Assembly (NCBI RefSeq): GCF_001487165.1
Contig: NZ_LN913006.1
Span: 1,239,293 to 1,303,292 of the forward strand
DNA length: 64,000 nt
Reading direction: 5' to 3'
From: Blautia massiliensis (ex Durand et al. 2017)
GTDB lineage: Bacteria; Bacillota; Clostridia; Lachnospirales; Lachnospiraceae
Shown: positions 54,039-62,827 of the stretch, one piece after another
Position numbering within the stretch: the first letter of the stretch is position 1
Layout of the letters: every line of letters begins with the position of its first letter
Translations under genes and position numbers: made by a program
Notes under the pieces: generated by a model
Seen by the model: only the letters and a program-made list of their open reading frames with translations
Databases searched by the model: none
Told to the model about the DNA's origin: nothing

Positions 54039-54073
54039 ACAGCCAATATCATCTGCCTGCAGATATTGGCTGT
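54039..54073. repeat. 12-bp perfect inverted repeat before the excisionase gene
   Basis: ACAGCCAATATC (54039-54050) and GATATTGGCTGT (54062-54073), loop ATCTGCCTGCA. A GAGGAGGAAC ribosome-binding-like sequence lies just in front. No T-run. Could be a terminator for the repeat gene, a binding site for Xis, or an mRNA control stem for xis. Confidence 0.55.
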
Positions 54074-54081
54074 AATTATAT

Positions 54082-54279
54082 ATGATACATAAAAAGAAAC
54101 AACCGGCAGCAGATAACGATAAGATTCTTATATCAGTTAAGGAAGCCTGTGAACTGACAGGGCTTTCTGAGAAAACAATGCGAACACTTATGAACAATAA
54201 TACCTTCATGGTACGAATTGGGCGAAGAACCCTGATTGATAAGAAAAAATTTCAGAAATGGATAGATCGGCAGTCTTGA
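54082..54279 (+). CDS. xis: Excisionase-like DNA-binding protein
   Basis: 65 residues with a MerR/excisionase-type winged helix: ISVKEACELTGLSEKTMRTL, then FMVRIGRRTLIDKKKFQKWI. This is the standard excisionase-family pattern; such proteins steer a tyrosine integrase toward excision. No good ribosome binding site directly precedes the ATG, so translation is probably weak or controlled by the hairpin just upstream. The integrase gene starts 81 bp downstream. Confidence 0.85.
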   Translation: MIHKKKQPAADNDKILISVKEACELTGLSEKTMRTLMNNNTFMVRIGRRTLIDKKKFQKWIDRQS

Positions 54280-54360
54280 AAGGTTTTTGGGGTTGTGTTA
54301 AAATTAAGTCCAGTGCCATGCATGATCATCTATTGTTATTAGAAAAAGGATGGTAATGTT

Positions 54361-55644
54361 ATGGGAAAAAATCTAAAAGGAAAAGAAATAGGTAAGGGAA
54401 TCCGACAAAGAAAAGATGGGCGGTATGAAGCCAGAATCACAATTAAGGGTTCTGGCAAACCGCCTTTTTCTATCTATGGAACAAATCTTCAGCAAGTGAG
54501 AAAGCAAAGAAGCATGTATTTAGCGGAGGTTCTCCCAGGTGTTCCAGGCTTTGATTCGAGTATGTCCGTTTCAAAATGGTATGAGAAATGGATGGAACTT
54601 TATAAGGTTCGGAATCTTAAAGCAACCACGATAAGAAATTATGAAGATGGTTTTAGAAGAACGGAAGAATACATCGGTTACATGAAACTGGTAGATATCA
54701 AACCGGAACATATTCTTGACATGATTAAAAAATTGGAGGATGAAGGATACGCTCCTACATCAATCAAGCAATCATTAAGTGTCGTGCATCAAATGTTTGA
54801 GAGGGCAGCAGCCAGTAAAATGATTCCATCGGATCCTACAGCAGAAGTTAAGCTTTCCGTTGAGGCACCGGGAGAAGTGTTGGCAGAACCTACAGAAGAA
54901 GCTTTGGATGTAAAAGAGAATTGTCTTAGTACAGACGAAAGCCATCGCTTTTTGGAAACCATTAAAGGAGACCGTTATGAGGAACTTTTCTTGATTTTGA
55001 TGCATACGGGAATGCGTATAGGCGAAGTGCTTGCCTTACAATGGAGAGATGTCAATTTCGATGAAAAATATCTTCGTGTATACAAAACGCTAAACAGAGT
55101 CAAATTGTATTATGACAAGCAGGGAAAGAAACTTGCTGAGCCGTATTATGTTACACAGATTACATCACCGAAAAAAAAGAAAAGTGTCAGAATAATTCCG
55201 CTGCCAGATATTGCAATTGAAGCCTTTTTGAGCTGGAAAGAAAAACAGAATCAGGACAAAAAAGTGTTAGGCAAGAAATGGGGAACTGGAAATGATCTTC
55301 TAAAAAAATATCCTGGACTGATATTTACAACATCAACAGGAATGAGTTATCTTCCTGGCAATGCTGAAGATGAATGTGAGCGAATCAAAAATATTGTAAA
55401 TAAGCAAGAAGCATTAGAGGCTGAAAAAGAAGGTCGAGAAGCAGAAATGTTAGATGTAACTCCACATAGCTTTCGTCATACTTTTGTAACAAGATGTGTA
55501 CAATCTGGAATGAAACCGGCTACGGTAGGTAAAATCAGCGGTCATTCTACTCAGAAAATGACAGAGTATTATACGCATCTTGAACAGGGGTATGTAAAAG
55601 ATGAATACAAACGGTATGATGAAAAGTATGGAAAAGAAAGCTGA
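54361..55644 (+). CDS. int: Tyrosine recombinase / integrase
   Basis: 427 residues: an N-terminal AP2-like arm-binding region (IRQRKDGRYEARITIKGSG), a SAM-like core-binding domain (about 60-165) and a C-terminal catalytic domain. Catalytic residues visible: Arg in HTGMRIGEV, HxxR in PHSFRHTF, His in SGHSTQKM and nucleophile Tyr in MTEYYTHLE. Full length for Tn916/phage-type integrases of Firmicutes. Site AAAGGATGG. The gene ends 41 bp before the mutS frame, which places an element end there. Confidence 0.93.
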   Translation: MGKNLKGKEIGKGIRQRKDGRYEARITIKGSGKPPFSIYGTNLQQVRKQRSMYLAEVLPGVPGFDSSMSVSKWYEKWMELYKVRNLKATTIRNYEDGFRRTEEYIGYMKLVDIKPEHILDMIKKLEDEGYAPTSIKQSLSVVHQMFERAAASKMIPSDPTAEVKLSVEAPGEVLAEPTEEALDVKENCLSTDESHRFLETIKGDRYEELFLILMHTGMRIGEVLALQWRDVNFDEKYLRVYKTLNRVKLYYDKQGKKLAEPYYVTQITSPKKKKSVRIIPLPDIAIEAFLSWKEKQNQDKKVLGKKWGTGNDLLKKYPGLIFTTSTGMSYLPGNAEDECERIKNIVNKQEALEAEKEGREAEMLDVTPHSFRHTFVTRCVQSGMKPATVGKISGHSTQKMTEYYTHLEQGYVKDEYKRYDEKYGKES

Positions 55645-55685
55645 TTTTGCTGATGAAATGAGATTTTAGGAAGAGGTTTAAATAT

Positions 55686-58430
55686 TTGGAAAAAACAAGA
55701 AACACTGAAGAAGAAAAAAAAATGGGTCAAAAGTGGGTCAAAGAGGAACATAAAGCATCTACAAGCCGCGTAAATACAGGGTTTCCAGTTAACACAGGGA
55801 AATTATCACCGATGATGAAAGAATACGTAAAGACCAAAGAAGAGTACAGCGACTGTATCCTTTTTTACCGTCTGGGCGATTTTTATGAAATGTTCTTTGA
55901 GGATGCACTGACTGCATCCAGGGAACTGGAAATTACACTTACAGGAAAAGACTGCGGACTGGAAGAGAGAGCGCCCATGTGTGGCGTTCCTTTTCATGCT
56001 GCGGAAACTTATATCAACCGGCTGATCGAAAAGGGCTATAAGGTTGCCATCTGCGAACAGGTAGAAGATCCGAAAAAAGCCAAGGGTCTTGTTAAACGAG
56101 AGGTTGTCCGCATTGTCACACCGGGAACTACTCTGGATACCATGTCACTTGACGAGTCCAAAAACAATTATCTGATGTCCATTGTCTCCATTGGAGAGAA
56201 TTTTGGCTGTGCAATTGCAGATATCACAACCGGTGACTGTTTTCTCACAGAACTGGATAAACCACAGAAGCTTCTGGATGAGATCAATAAATTCACACCT
56301 GCCGAGATCATCTGCAACGACGCCTTTCTTTTAAGCGGTGTGGATGTAGCGGATCTGAAGGGGCGTCTTGGGATCTGTGTATTTGCTCTGGATCCCTGGT
56401 ACTTTGACGACCAGCTGTGCCAGAAAACCCTGAAAGAGCATTTTCACGTCGGAAATCTGGAAGGTCTCGGGATCGGAGATTATGACAGCGGGATCATTGC
56501 TTCCGGTGCACTGTTCCTGTATCTGAAGGAAACACAGAAAACAGCACTTTCCCATATGGCAAGCATCCGCCCTTACTCTGCTGAAAAATATATGCTCATC
56601 GACAGCTCCAGCCGTCGTAACCTGGAGCTTGTGGAAACCATGCGCGAAAAGCAGAAAAGAGGTTCTCTTCTCTGGGTTCTGGATAAAACCAAAACTGCCA
56701 TGGGTGCAAGAACCCTTCGTTCTTATGTGGAGCAGCCTCTGATCGATGCAGAGGAAATCGAAAAAAGACTTGGTGCCCTGGAAGAACTGAACGCAAAACC
56801 TATGGATCGTGATGAGATCCGGGAATACTTAAATCCGATCTACGATCTGGAACGTCTGATAAGCCGTATCAGCTACAAATCTGCCAACCCAAGAGATCTG
56901 GTTTCCTTTGCCTCTTCCCTGGAAATGCTGCCTTATATAAAGCAGATCCTTGCAGAATTTAACTCTCCGCTGCTTACGCAGATCAATGAAGACATGGATC
57001 CACTGTCAGACATTACCACTCTGATCCGTAATTCCATTGCTGATGATCCGCCCCTTGCCCAGAAGGACGGTGGTATCATTCGGGAAGGTTATAATGAAGA
57101 TGTGGATAAATTCCGCCGCTCCCGGACAGATGGAAAGAAGTGGTTATCTGAGTTGGAAGCAAGAGAGCGGGAACGCACCGGTATTAAGAGCCTGAAGATC
57201 AAATATAACCGTGTATTCGGCTATTCCCTGGAAGTTACCAACACCTTCAAGGATCTCGTGCCGGAGGACTATATCCGCAAACAGACCCTTACCAACGCAG
57301 AGCGTTACATCACCCAGGAGCTGAAGGATCTGGAGGATCTGATCCTTGGAGCGGAAGATAAGCTTTATGCATTGGAATTTGAACTGTTTTCAGATATCCG
57401 TGATCAGGTTGGAGCTGAGGTTGTCCGTATCCAGCGTACTGCAAAGGCAGTAGCTGCTCTGGATGTTTTTGCTTCCCTTGCACTGGTTGCACAGAGGAAT
57501 AACTTTGTCCGGCCCAAGATCAATGAGACCGGCCTCATTGATATCCGAAATGGCCGCCACCCGGTTGTGGAACAGATGATCGAAAACGATATGTTTATTC
57601 CAAATGATACGTATCTTGACAACCACAAAAAACGTATCTCCATTATCACAGGACCGAATATGGCCGGAAAATCCACATACATGCGCCAGACAGCATTGAT
57701 CGTACTAATGGCACAGATCGGAAGCTTTGTTCCTGCGGACAGTGCGAATATCGGTGTGGTTGACCGGATCTTCACCCGTGTGGGAGCATCCGATGACCTT
57801 GCAAGCGGACAGAGTACCTTTATGGTGGAGATGACAGAGGTTGCCAACATTCTTCGTAATGCCACTTCCCGAAGTCTTCTGATCCTGGATGAGATCGGAC
57901 GTGGAACCAGTACCTTTGACGGCCTTTCCATTGCCTGGGCAGTGATCGAACACATCAGCAACACCAAACTCTGCGGCGCCAAGACCTTATTTGCGACCCA
58001 TTATCATGAGCTTACCGAACTGGAAGGCAAGCTTTCCGGTGTCAACAACTACTGTATCGCTGTCAAGGAAAAAGGCGACGATATCGTATTCCTGCGTAAG
58101 ATCGTAAAAGGCGGAGCAGATAAAAGCTATGGTATCCAGGTAGCCAAGCTTGCCGGTGTTCCGGATTCCGTGATCCAGCGTGCCAAGGAGCTGGTAGAGG
58201 AGCTCAGTGATGCAGATATCACTGCAGCTGTAAAAGATCTGACTGCTCCAAAGAAAAAGCAGAAGATCACCTATGATCAGTTAGATATGGCACAGATGTC
58301 ACTGTTTGACACGGTACAGGACAATGATATCATTGAAGAGATCAAAAACCTGGAGATCGGGAATCTGACACCAATGGAAGCTTTGAATATTCTCTATAAC
58401 CTGCAGAACAAAATTAAGAACCGGTGGTGA
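55686..58430 (+). CDS. mutS: DNA mismatch repair protein MutS (with atypical N-terminal extension)
   Basis: Residues from LSPMMKEYVKTKEEYSDCIL on are a complete MutS: FYRLGDFYEMFFEDA with the mismatch-reading Phe-x-Glu, clamp and lever domains, Walker A GPNMAGKST, Walker B LLILDEIGRGTS and DGLSIAW. The C-terminal AQMSLFDTV is a beta-clamp motif. MutS detects mismatches and recruits MutL. The first 40 or so residues (TTG start at 55686) do not resemble the family and are encoded by DNA directly after the integrase, including two TGGGTCAAA repeats. Possible starts are TTG 55686 (AGGAAGAGG upstream), ATG 55722 and ATG 55812 (MMKEY). Normal promoter context has probably been replaced by element DNA. 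Confidence 0.93.
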   Translation: MEKTRNTEEEKKMGQKWVKEEHKASTSRVNTGFPVNTGKLSPMMKEYVKTKEEYSDCILFYRLGDFYEMFFEDALTASRELEITLTGKDCGLEERAPMCGVPFHAAETYINRLIEKGYKVAICEQVEDPKKAKGLVKREVVRIVTPGTTLDTMSLDESKNNYLMSIVSIGENFGCAIADITTGDCFLTELDKPQKLLDEINKFTPAEIICNDAFLLSGVDVADLKGRLGICVFALDPWYFDDQLCQKTLKEHFHVGNLEGLGIGDYDSGIIASGALFLYLKETQKTALSHMASIRPYSAEKYMLIDSSSRRNLELVETMREKQKRGSLLWVLDKTKTAMGARTLRSYVEQPLIDAEEIEKRLGALEELNAKPMDRDEIREYLNPIYDLERLISRISYKSANPRDLVSFASSLEMLPYIKQILAEFNSPLLTQINEDMDPLSDITTLIRNSIADDPPLAQKDGGIIREGYNEDVDKFRRSRTDGKKWLSELEARERERTGIKSLKIKYNRVFGYSLEVTNTFKDLVPEDYIRKQTLTNAERYITQELKDLEDLILGAEDKLYALEFELFSDIRDQVGAEVVRIQRTAKAVAALDVFASLALVAQRNNFVRPKINETGLIDIRNGRHPVVEQMIENDMFIPNDTYLDNHKKRISIITGPNMAGKSTYMRQTALIVLMAQIGSFVPADSANIGVVDRIFTRVGASDDLASGQSTFMVEMTEVANILRNATSRSLLILDEIGRGTSTFDGLSIAWAVIEHISNTKLCGAKTLFATHYHELTELEGKLSGVNNYCIAVKEKGDDIVFLRKIVKGGADKSYGIQVAKLAGVPDSVIQRAKELVEELSDADITAAVKDLTAPKKKQKITYDQLDMAQMSLFDTVQDNDIIEEIKNLEIGNLTPMEALNILYNLQNKIKNRW
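55723..55742 (+). repeat. Tandem TGGGTCAAA repeat at the element-mutS junction
   Basis: TGGGTCAAA at 55723-55731 and again at 55734-55742, 11 bp apart (one helical turn). Short direct repeats one turn apart next to an integrase gene are typical of recombinase arm or core sites. Candidate part of the attachment site (attR). Confidence 0.5.
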
Positions 58431-58435
58431 TCCCC

Positions 58436-60550
58436 TTGAAAAAAATTGCAGTTTTAGACCAGAATACCATTGATAAGATTGCAGCAGGAGAGGTCGTAGA
58501 GCGCCCCTCCTCTGTTGTAAAAGAGCTTGTGGAAAATGCCATTGACGCAGGTGCTACCGCTATTACTGTAGAGATCACAGACGGCGGAAAAAAGCTGATC
58601 CGTATCACGGACAATGGCTCCGGAATGGATGCAGAGCAGGTTCCGCTTGCTTTTCTCCGCCATGCCACAAGTAAAATTGAAAAAGTAGAAGACCTGACCC
58701 ACATTGCCTCTCTTGGCTTCCGTGGTGAAGCACTTTCCAGTATTGCCGCCGTCTCCCAGGTGGAGCTGATCACAAAGACTCCTTCCGGGATCAGTGGTAC
58801 CCGTTATGTGATCGAAGGTGGAAAAGAACAGTCTCTGGAGGAAATGGGGGCACCGGAGGGAACAACATTTCTGATCCGAAACCTCTTTTACAATACACCT
58901 GCAAGGAGCAAATTCCTAAAATCCGATATGACAGAAGCCGGTTACATCAATACTCTGATGGAGCAGCTGGCGCTTTCCCATCCGGAAATCTCCTTTAAAT
59001 ATATCCAGAACCGTCAGGTAAAGCTTTCCAGTTCCGGAAACTACAGCGTAAAAGATGTGATCTACAGTGTCTACGGCCGGGAGATTGCCAAGGCGCTTCT
59101 GGATGTTTCCTACGAAAATGATTTCATGAAGATCGAGGGCTTTGTGGGGAAACCGGAGATTTCCAGAGGAAACCGTACTTTTGAGAATTATTATATCAAT
59201 GGCCGATATGTAAAAAACAAGATCATTACCAAGGCCATTGAGGACGGATATAAAGGACTTGTCATGCAGCATAAATTTCCGTTTGTCTCACTTCGGATCG
59301 AAATGGACGGCAATGACCTGGATGTTAATGTGCATCCCGCAAAGAGAGAAGTGCGTTTTGCCAGAGAAACCGAAGTTTATGCGGCCATTTATGAAACTGT
59401 CCGCAAGGTATTGACCCACAGAGAACTGATCCCTCAGGTATCTGTTGGAAAAGACGAACCGACACCCCGCACAGAACAGATAAAGCCAGGAAGTATTCCG
59501 GAGCCTTTTGAAGTAAAACGGCGGCAGGAGATGTACGGTCACCCGAATCGGACGGCAAATATAGCTTCCCATGCTGCACCGACAGCTTCTGAAGTACGTA
59601 GTACAGCGCCGGTTCCATCGATACCTTATAATAAGCCAACAAATGGTACCGCCTCCTATGGTTCAGCTGAAACAGCTCACAATTCTTCAGCTTCTTCTGC
59701 AGATAAATACAAACGTGTGGATTCTCTGCGGGAAAATCCCGTATATGAAGCGCAGCCTTTCACAAAAGAAGAAGAGGAAATGTTTTCCGGAACATTAAAA
59801 GACGGAAGAAATGAAAATTCCGCTGCAGAAACAGCAGATTATGAAGTGATTTCTGAAAAGCCTGCTGAATCGGCACCTCCTGAGGTAGACAACGAGCCGA
59901 TCAAATCGCAGGAACAGGAACCGCCAAAACAGCTGGAACTGTTCGAAGAACGGCTTCTTGCTCCTGAATCCAGAAGCCGCCACAGACTGATCGGACAGCT
60001 GTTTGATACCTACTGGCTGGTACAGTTTGAGGATAATTTTTATATCATTGACCAGCATGCTGCCCATGAAAAAGTATATTATGAGCGATTCGTAAAGCAG
60101 TTTCAGTCCCAGAACATCCAGTCCCAGTATGTAAGTCCCCCACTGATCGTTTCACTCAGCCTTGAGGAGGAGAATCTGCTGAAGGCAAACAAAAAGTATT
60201 TCCGGGATTTCGGCTTTGAGATCGAACCCTTTGGCGGAAGGGAGTACAGTATCAGTGCGGTTCCCTCCAGCCTTCTGGGAATGACAGAAGAAGAGCTGTT
60301 TCTGGAAATGCTGGACCATCTCACTGCAGACGGTTCCAAGGATGCCTTTGAAATTTTTGCCTCAAGGCTTGCGACCATGGCCTGTAAGGCTGCTGTAAAA
60401 GGCAATCATTCCATGTCACCTCAGGAAGCTGATAAGCTGATCGATGAATTATTGACACTGGAAAATCCTTATAACTGTCCTCATGGAAGACCAACGATCA
60501 TTGCCATGAGTAAGACAGAAATCGAAAAAAAATTCAAGCGTATCGTATAA
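58436..60550 (+). CDS. mutL: DNA mismatch repair protein MutL
   Basis: 704 residues from TTG 58436 (MKKIAVLDQNTIDKIAAGEV), site GGTGGTGA, 5 bp after mutS. GHKL ATPase motifs ELVENAIDAG, DNGSGM and GFRGEALSSI at the N-terminus. The C-terminal domain has the metal-dependent nicking motif IIDQHAAHEKVYYERF (DQHA-x2-E-x4-E) and CPHGRP, as in endonuclease-type MutL of bacteria lacking MutH. A PKQLELFEERLL segment in between is a beta-clamp motif. A long Ser/Pro/Glu-rich linker (about 350-490) separates the domains. Works with MutS. Confidence 0.95.
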   Translation: MKKIAVLDQNTIDKIAAGEVVERPSSVVKELVENAIDAGATAITVEITDGGKKLIRITDNGSGMDAEQVPLAFLRHATSKIEKVEDLTHIASLGFRGEALSSIAAVSQVELITKTPSGISGTRYVIEGGKEQSLEEMGAPEGTTFLIRNLFYNTPARSKFLKSDMTEAGYINTLMEQLALSHPEISFKYIQNRQVKLSSSGNYSVKDVIYSVYGREIAKALLDVSYENDFMKIEGFVGKPEISRGNRTFENYYINGRYVKNKIITKAIEDGYKGLVMQHKFPFVSLRIEMDGNDLDVNVHPAKREVRFARETEVYAAIYETVRKVLTHRELIPQVSVGKDEPTPRTEQIKPGSIPEPFEVKRRQEMYGHPNRTANIASHAAPTASEVRSTAPVPSIPYNKPTNGTASYGSAETAHNSSASSADKYKRVDSLRENPVYEAQPFTKEEEEMFSGTLKDGRNENSAAETADYEVISEKPAESAPPEVDNEPIKSQEQEPPKQLELFEERLLAPESRSRHRLIGQLFDTYWLVQFEDNFYIIDQHAAHEKVYYERFVKQFQSQNIQSQYVSPPLIVSLSLEEENLLKANKKYFRDFGFEIEPFGGREYSISAVPSSLLGMTEEELFLEMLDHLTADGSKDAFEIFASRLATMACKAAVKGNHSMSPQEADKLIDELLTLENPYNCPHGRPTIIAMSKTEIEKKFKRIV

Positions 60551-60577
60551 GATACTTAACATAAACGGAGGAAATAT

Positions 60578-61531
60578 ATGAAAAAACCTCTTATCGTGCT
60601 TACCGGGCCTACTGCCGTGGGAAAAACAAAGCTTTCCATTGCCCTTGCAAAAGCAGTAAACGGAGAGATCATTTCCGCGGATTCCATGCAGGTTTACCGC
60701 CATATGGATATCGGTTCCGCCAAGATCACGCCGGAAGAAATGGATGGCGTCCCACATCATCTGGTGGATGTACTGGAGCCAACAGAAGATTTCAACATTG
60801 TCCTTTTTCAGCAGATGGCAAAAGATGCCATGGACAAAATTTATGACAAAGGCCGGATTCCGATCCTGGTAGGCGGCACAGGATTTTATATTCAGTCTGT
60901 GACCAGAGATATTGATTTTACCAGCTCCGACCAGGATGAACATTACCGCAGGGAGCTGGAAGAGCTGGCAGAGCAGAAGGGGCCTGCATTTCTCCATGAC
61001 ATGCTTGCCAAGGTCGATCCCAAGTCAGCCGAAGATATCCATGAGAACAATGTCAAGCGGGTGATACGTGCCCTGGAATTTTATAAACAGAACGGTACCA
61101 GGATCTCCGAACATAATGAAGAACAGAAGGAGCATACCAGTCCCTATGCACTGGCTTATTTCGTCCTGAACGCACCACGCCCACTTCTCTATGAACGCAT
61201 TGACACAAGAGTGGACGAAATGCTGAAAAACGGTCTGACAGAAGAAGTTAAAAAGCTTCGGGAGATGGGCTGCCACAGGGGAATGGTTTCCATGCAGGGG
61301 CTTGGCTATAAGGAAATCCTGGACTGGATGGACGGAAACTATTCTTATGAGGAAGCCGTAAGGGTCCTGAAACGTGACACCAGACACTTTGCCAAACGTC
61401 AGCTTACCTGGTTCCGCAGAGAAGGCGAAGTAACCTGGGTAGATAAAGATAACTTTGATTACGATGACAGCAGGATCCTTTCCTACATGCTTTCTGTATG
61501 CAGGGAAAAGGGAATCCTCCCTGCCAAATAA
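60578..61531 (+). CDS. miaA: tRNA dimethylallyltransferase
   Basis: 317 residues. P-loop GPTAVGKTKLSIALA, substrate region ISADSMQVYRHMDIGSAK, VDVLEPTEDFN, GGTGFYI and the MQGLGYKEI block define MiaA. It adds the isopentenyl group to A37 of tRNAs reading UNN codons. mutS-mutL-miaA order is the usual one in Clostridia. Site CGGAGGAAATAT, 27 bp after mutL. Confidence 0.95.
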   Translation: MKKPLIVLTGPTAVGKTKLSIALAKAVNGEIISADSMQVYRHMDIGSAKITPEEMDGVPHHLVDVLEPTEDFNIVLFQQMAKDAMDKIYDKGRIPILVGGTGFYIQSVTRDIDFTSSDQDEHYRRELEELAEQKGPAFLHDMLAKVDPKSAEDIHENNVKRVIRALEFYKQNGTRISEHNEEQKEHTSPYALAYFVLNAPRPLLYERIDTRVDEMLKNGLTEEVKKLREMGCHRGMVSMQGLGYKEILDWMDGNYSYEEAVRVLKRDTRHFAKRQLTWFRREGEVTWVDKDNFDYDDSRILSYMLSVCREKGILPAK

Positions 61532-61552
61532 AATAAAAAAGGAAAAATGATC

Positions 61553-62827
61553 ATGAAAGAATTATATGCACAGCTTGGAATCTCTTCTGAAGTTTACGAT
61601 TTCGGTAAATCTGTGGAAGATTCCCTGAAAGAACGTTTTGAGAAATTTGATAAGACTGCAGAATACAACCAGATGAAGGTTATCCGCGCCATGCAGAAGA
61701 ACCGTGTCAGTGAGGCCTGTTTCGGAGCTTCCTCCGGTTATGGCTACAACGACCTTGGCCGCGAAACTCTGGAGCAGGTTTATGCCGATACCTTCCACAC
61801 AGAAGCCTGCCTGGTACGCCCGCAGATCACCTGTGGAACTCATGCACTTGCCATTGCTCTCTTCGGAAACCTGCGCCCCGGTGACGAGCTTCTTTCCCCT
61901 GTAGGAAAGCCTTACGATACCCTGGAAGAAGTGATCGGTATCCGCCCGTCCAATGGTTCCCTTGCGGAATATGGCGTAAAATATCGTCAGGTGGATCTTC
62001 TCGAGGATGGTACCTTTGATTATGAAAACATCAGAAAAGCAGTCAATGAAAAAACAAAGCTGGTAACCATCCAGCGTTCCAAAGGCTATCAGACTCGTCC
62101 TTCCTTCTCTGTAAAACAGATCGGTGAGCTGATCGCTTTTGTAAAGAAGATCAAACCGGATGTGATCTGCATGGTAGATAACTGCTACGGTGAGTTCGTA
62201 GATACCATAGAGCCAAGTGATGTAGGTGCAGATATCATGGTGGGTTCCCTGATCAAAAATCCAGGCGGCGGTCTTGCCCCTATCGGCGGATATATCGCCG
62301 GAAGAAAAGACTGTGTGGAAAACGCTTCCTACCGTATGACCTGCCCGGGACTGGGCATGGAAGTGGGGGCAACCCTTGGTGTAAACCGTTCTCTGTACCA
62401 GGGATTTTTCCTTGCACCGATGGTTACCAAAGGAGCTTTAAAAGGCGCCGTTTTTGCAGCAAACATTTACGAAAAACTTGGTTTCCCGGTGGTACCGAAC
62501 AGCACAGAACCACGTCAGGATATCATCCAGGCGGTCACTCTCGGAACACCGGAGGGTCTTGTAGCATTCTGCCAGGGTATCCAGGCTGCTGCACCGGTAG
62601 ACAGCTTTGTAACACCGGAGCCGTGGGATATGCCGGGATATGACAGCCAGGTGATCATGGCAGCAGGGGCTTTCATCCAGGGTTCTTCCATCGAGCTTTC
62701 TGCCGATGGTCCTATGAAACCGCCTTATGCAGTTTATTTCCAGGGTGGTCTCACCTGGGAGCATGCAAAGCTGGGAATCCTGAAATCTCTTCAGTATATG
62801 GTTGATAAGGAACTTGTGAGATTATGA
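61553..62827 (+). CDS. PLP-dependent methionine gamma-lyase-family protein (YnbB / aluminium-resistance type)
   Basis: 424 residues from MKELYAQLGISSEVYDFG at 61553 (AAAAAGGA at 9 bp; ATG 61547 is too close to it). Fold-type I PLP enzyme: SGYGYNDLGRETLE, AAL-type GTHALAIALFG, DNCYGEFVDTIEPSDVG and the lysine in MVGSLIKNPGGGLAPIGGY. This family is annotated as aluminium-resistance protein or methionine gamma-lyase-like; true substrate not known. Commonly found after miaA in Lachnospiraceae. Overlaps the next gene by 4 bp. Confidence 0.88.
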   Translation: MKELYAQLGISSEVYDFGKSVEDSLKERFEKFDKTAEYNQMKVIRAMQKNRVSEACFGASSGYGYNDLGRETLEQVYADTFHTEACLVRPQITCGTHALAIALFGNLRPGDELLSPVGKPYDTLEEVIGIRPSNGSLAEYGVKYRQVDLLEDGTFDYENIRKAVNEKTKLVTIQRSKGYQTRPSFSVKQIGELIAFVKKIKPDVICMVDNCYGEFVDTIEPSDVGADIMVGSLIKNPGGGLAPIGGYIAGRKDCVENASYRMTCPGLGMEVGATLGVNRSLYQGFFLAPMVTKGALKGAVFAANIYEKLGFPVVPNSTEPRQDIIQAVTLGTPEGLVAFCQGIQAAAPVDSFVTPEPWDMPGYDSQVIMAAGAFIQGSSIELSADGPMKPPYAVYFQGGLTWEHAKLGILKSLQYMVDKELVRL

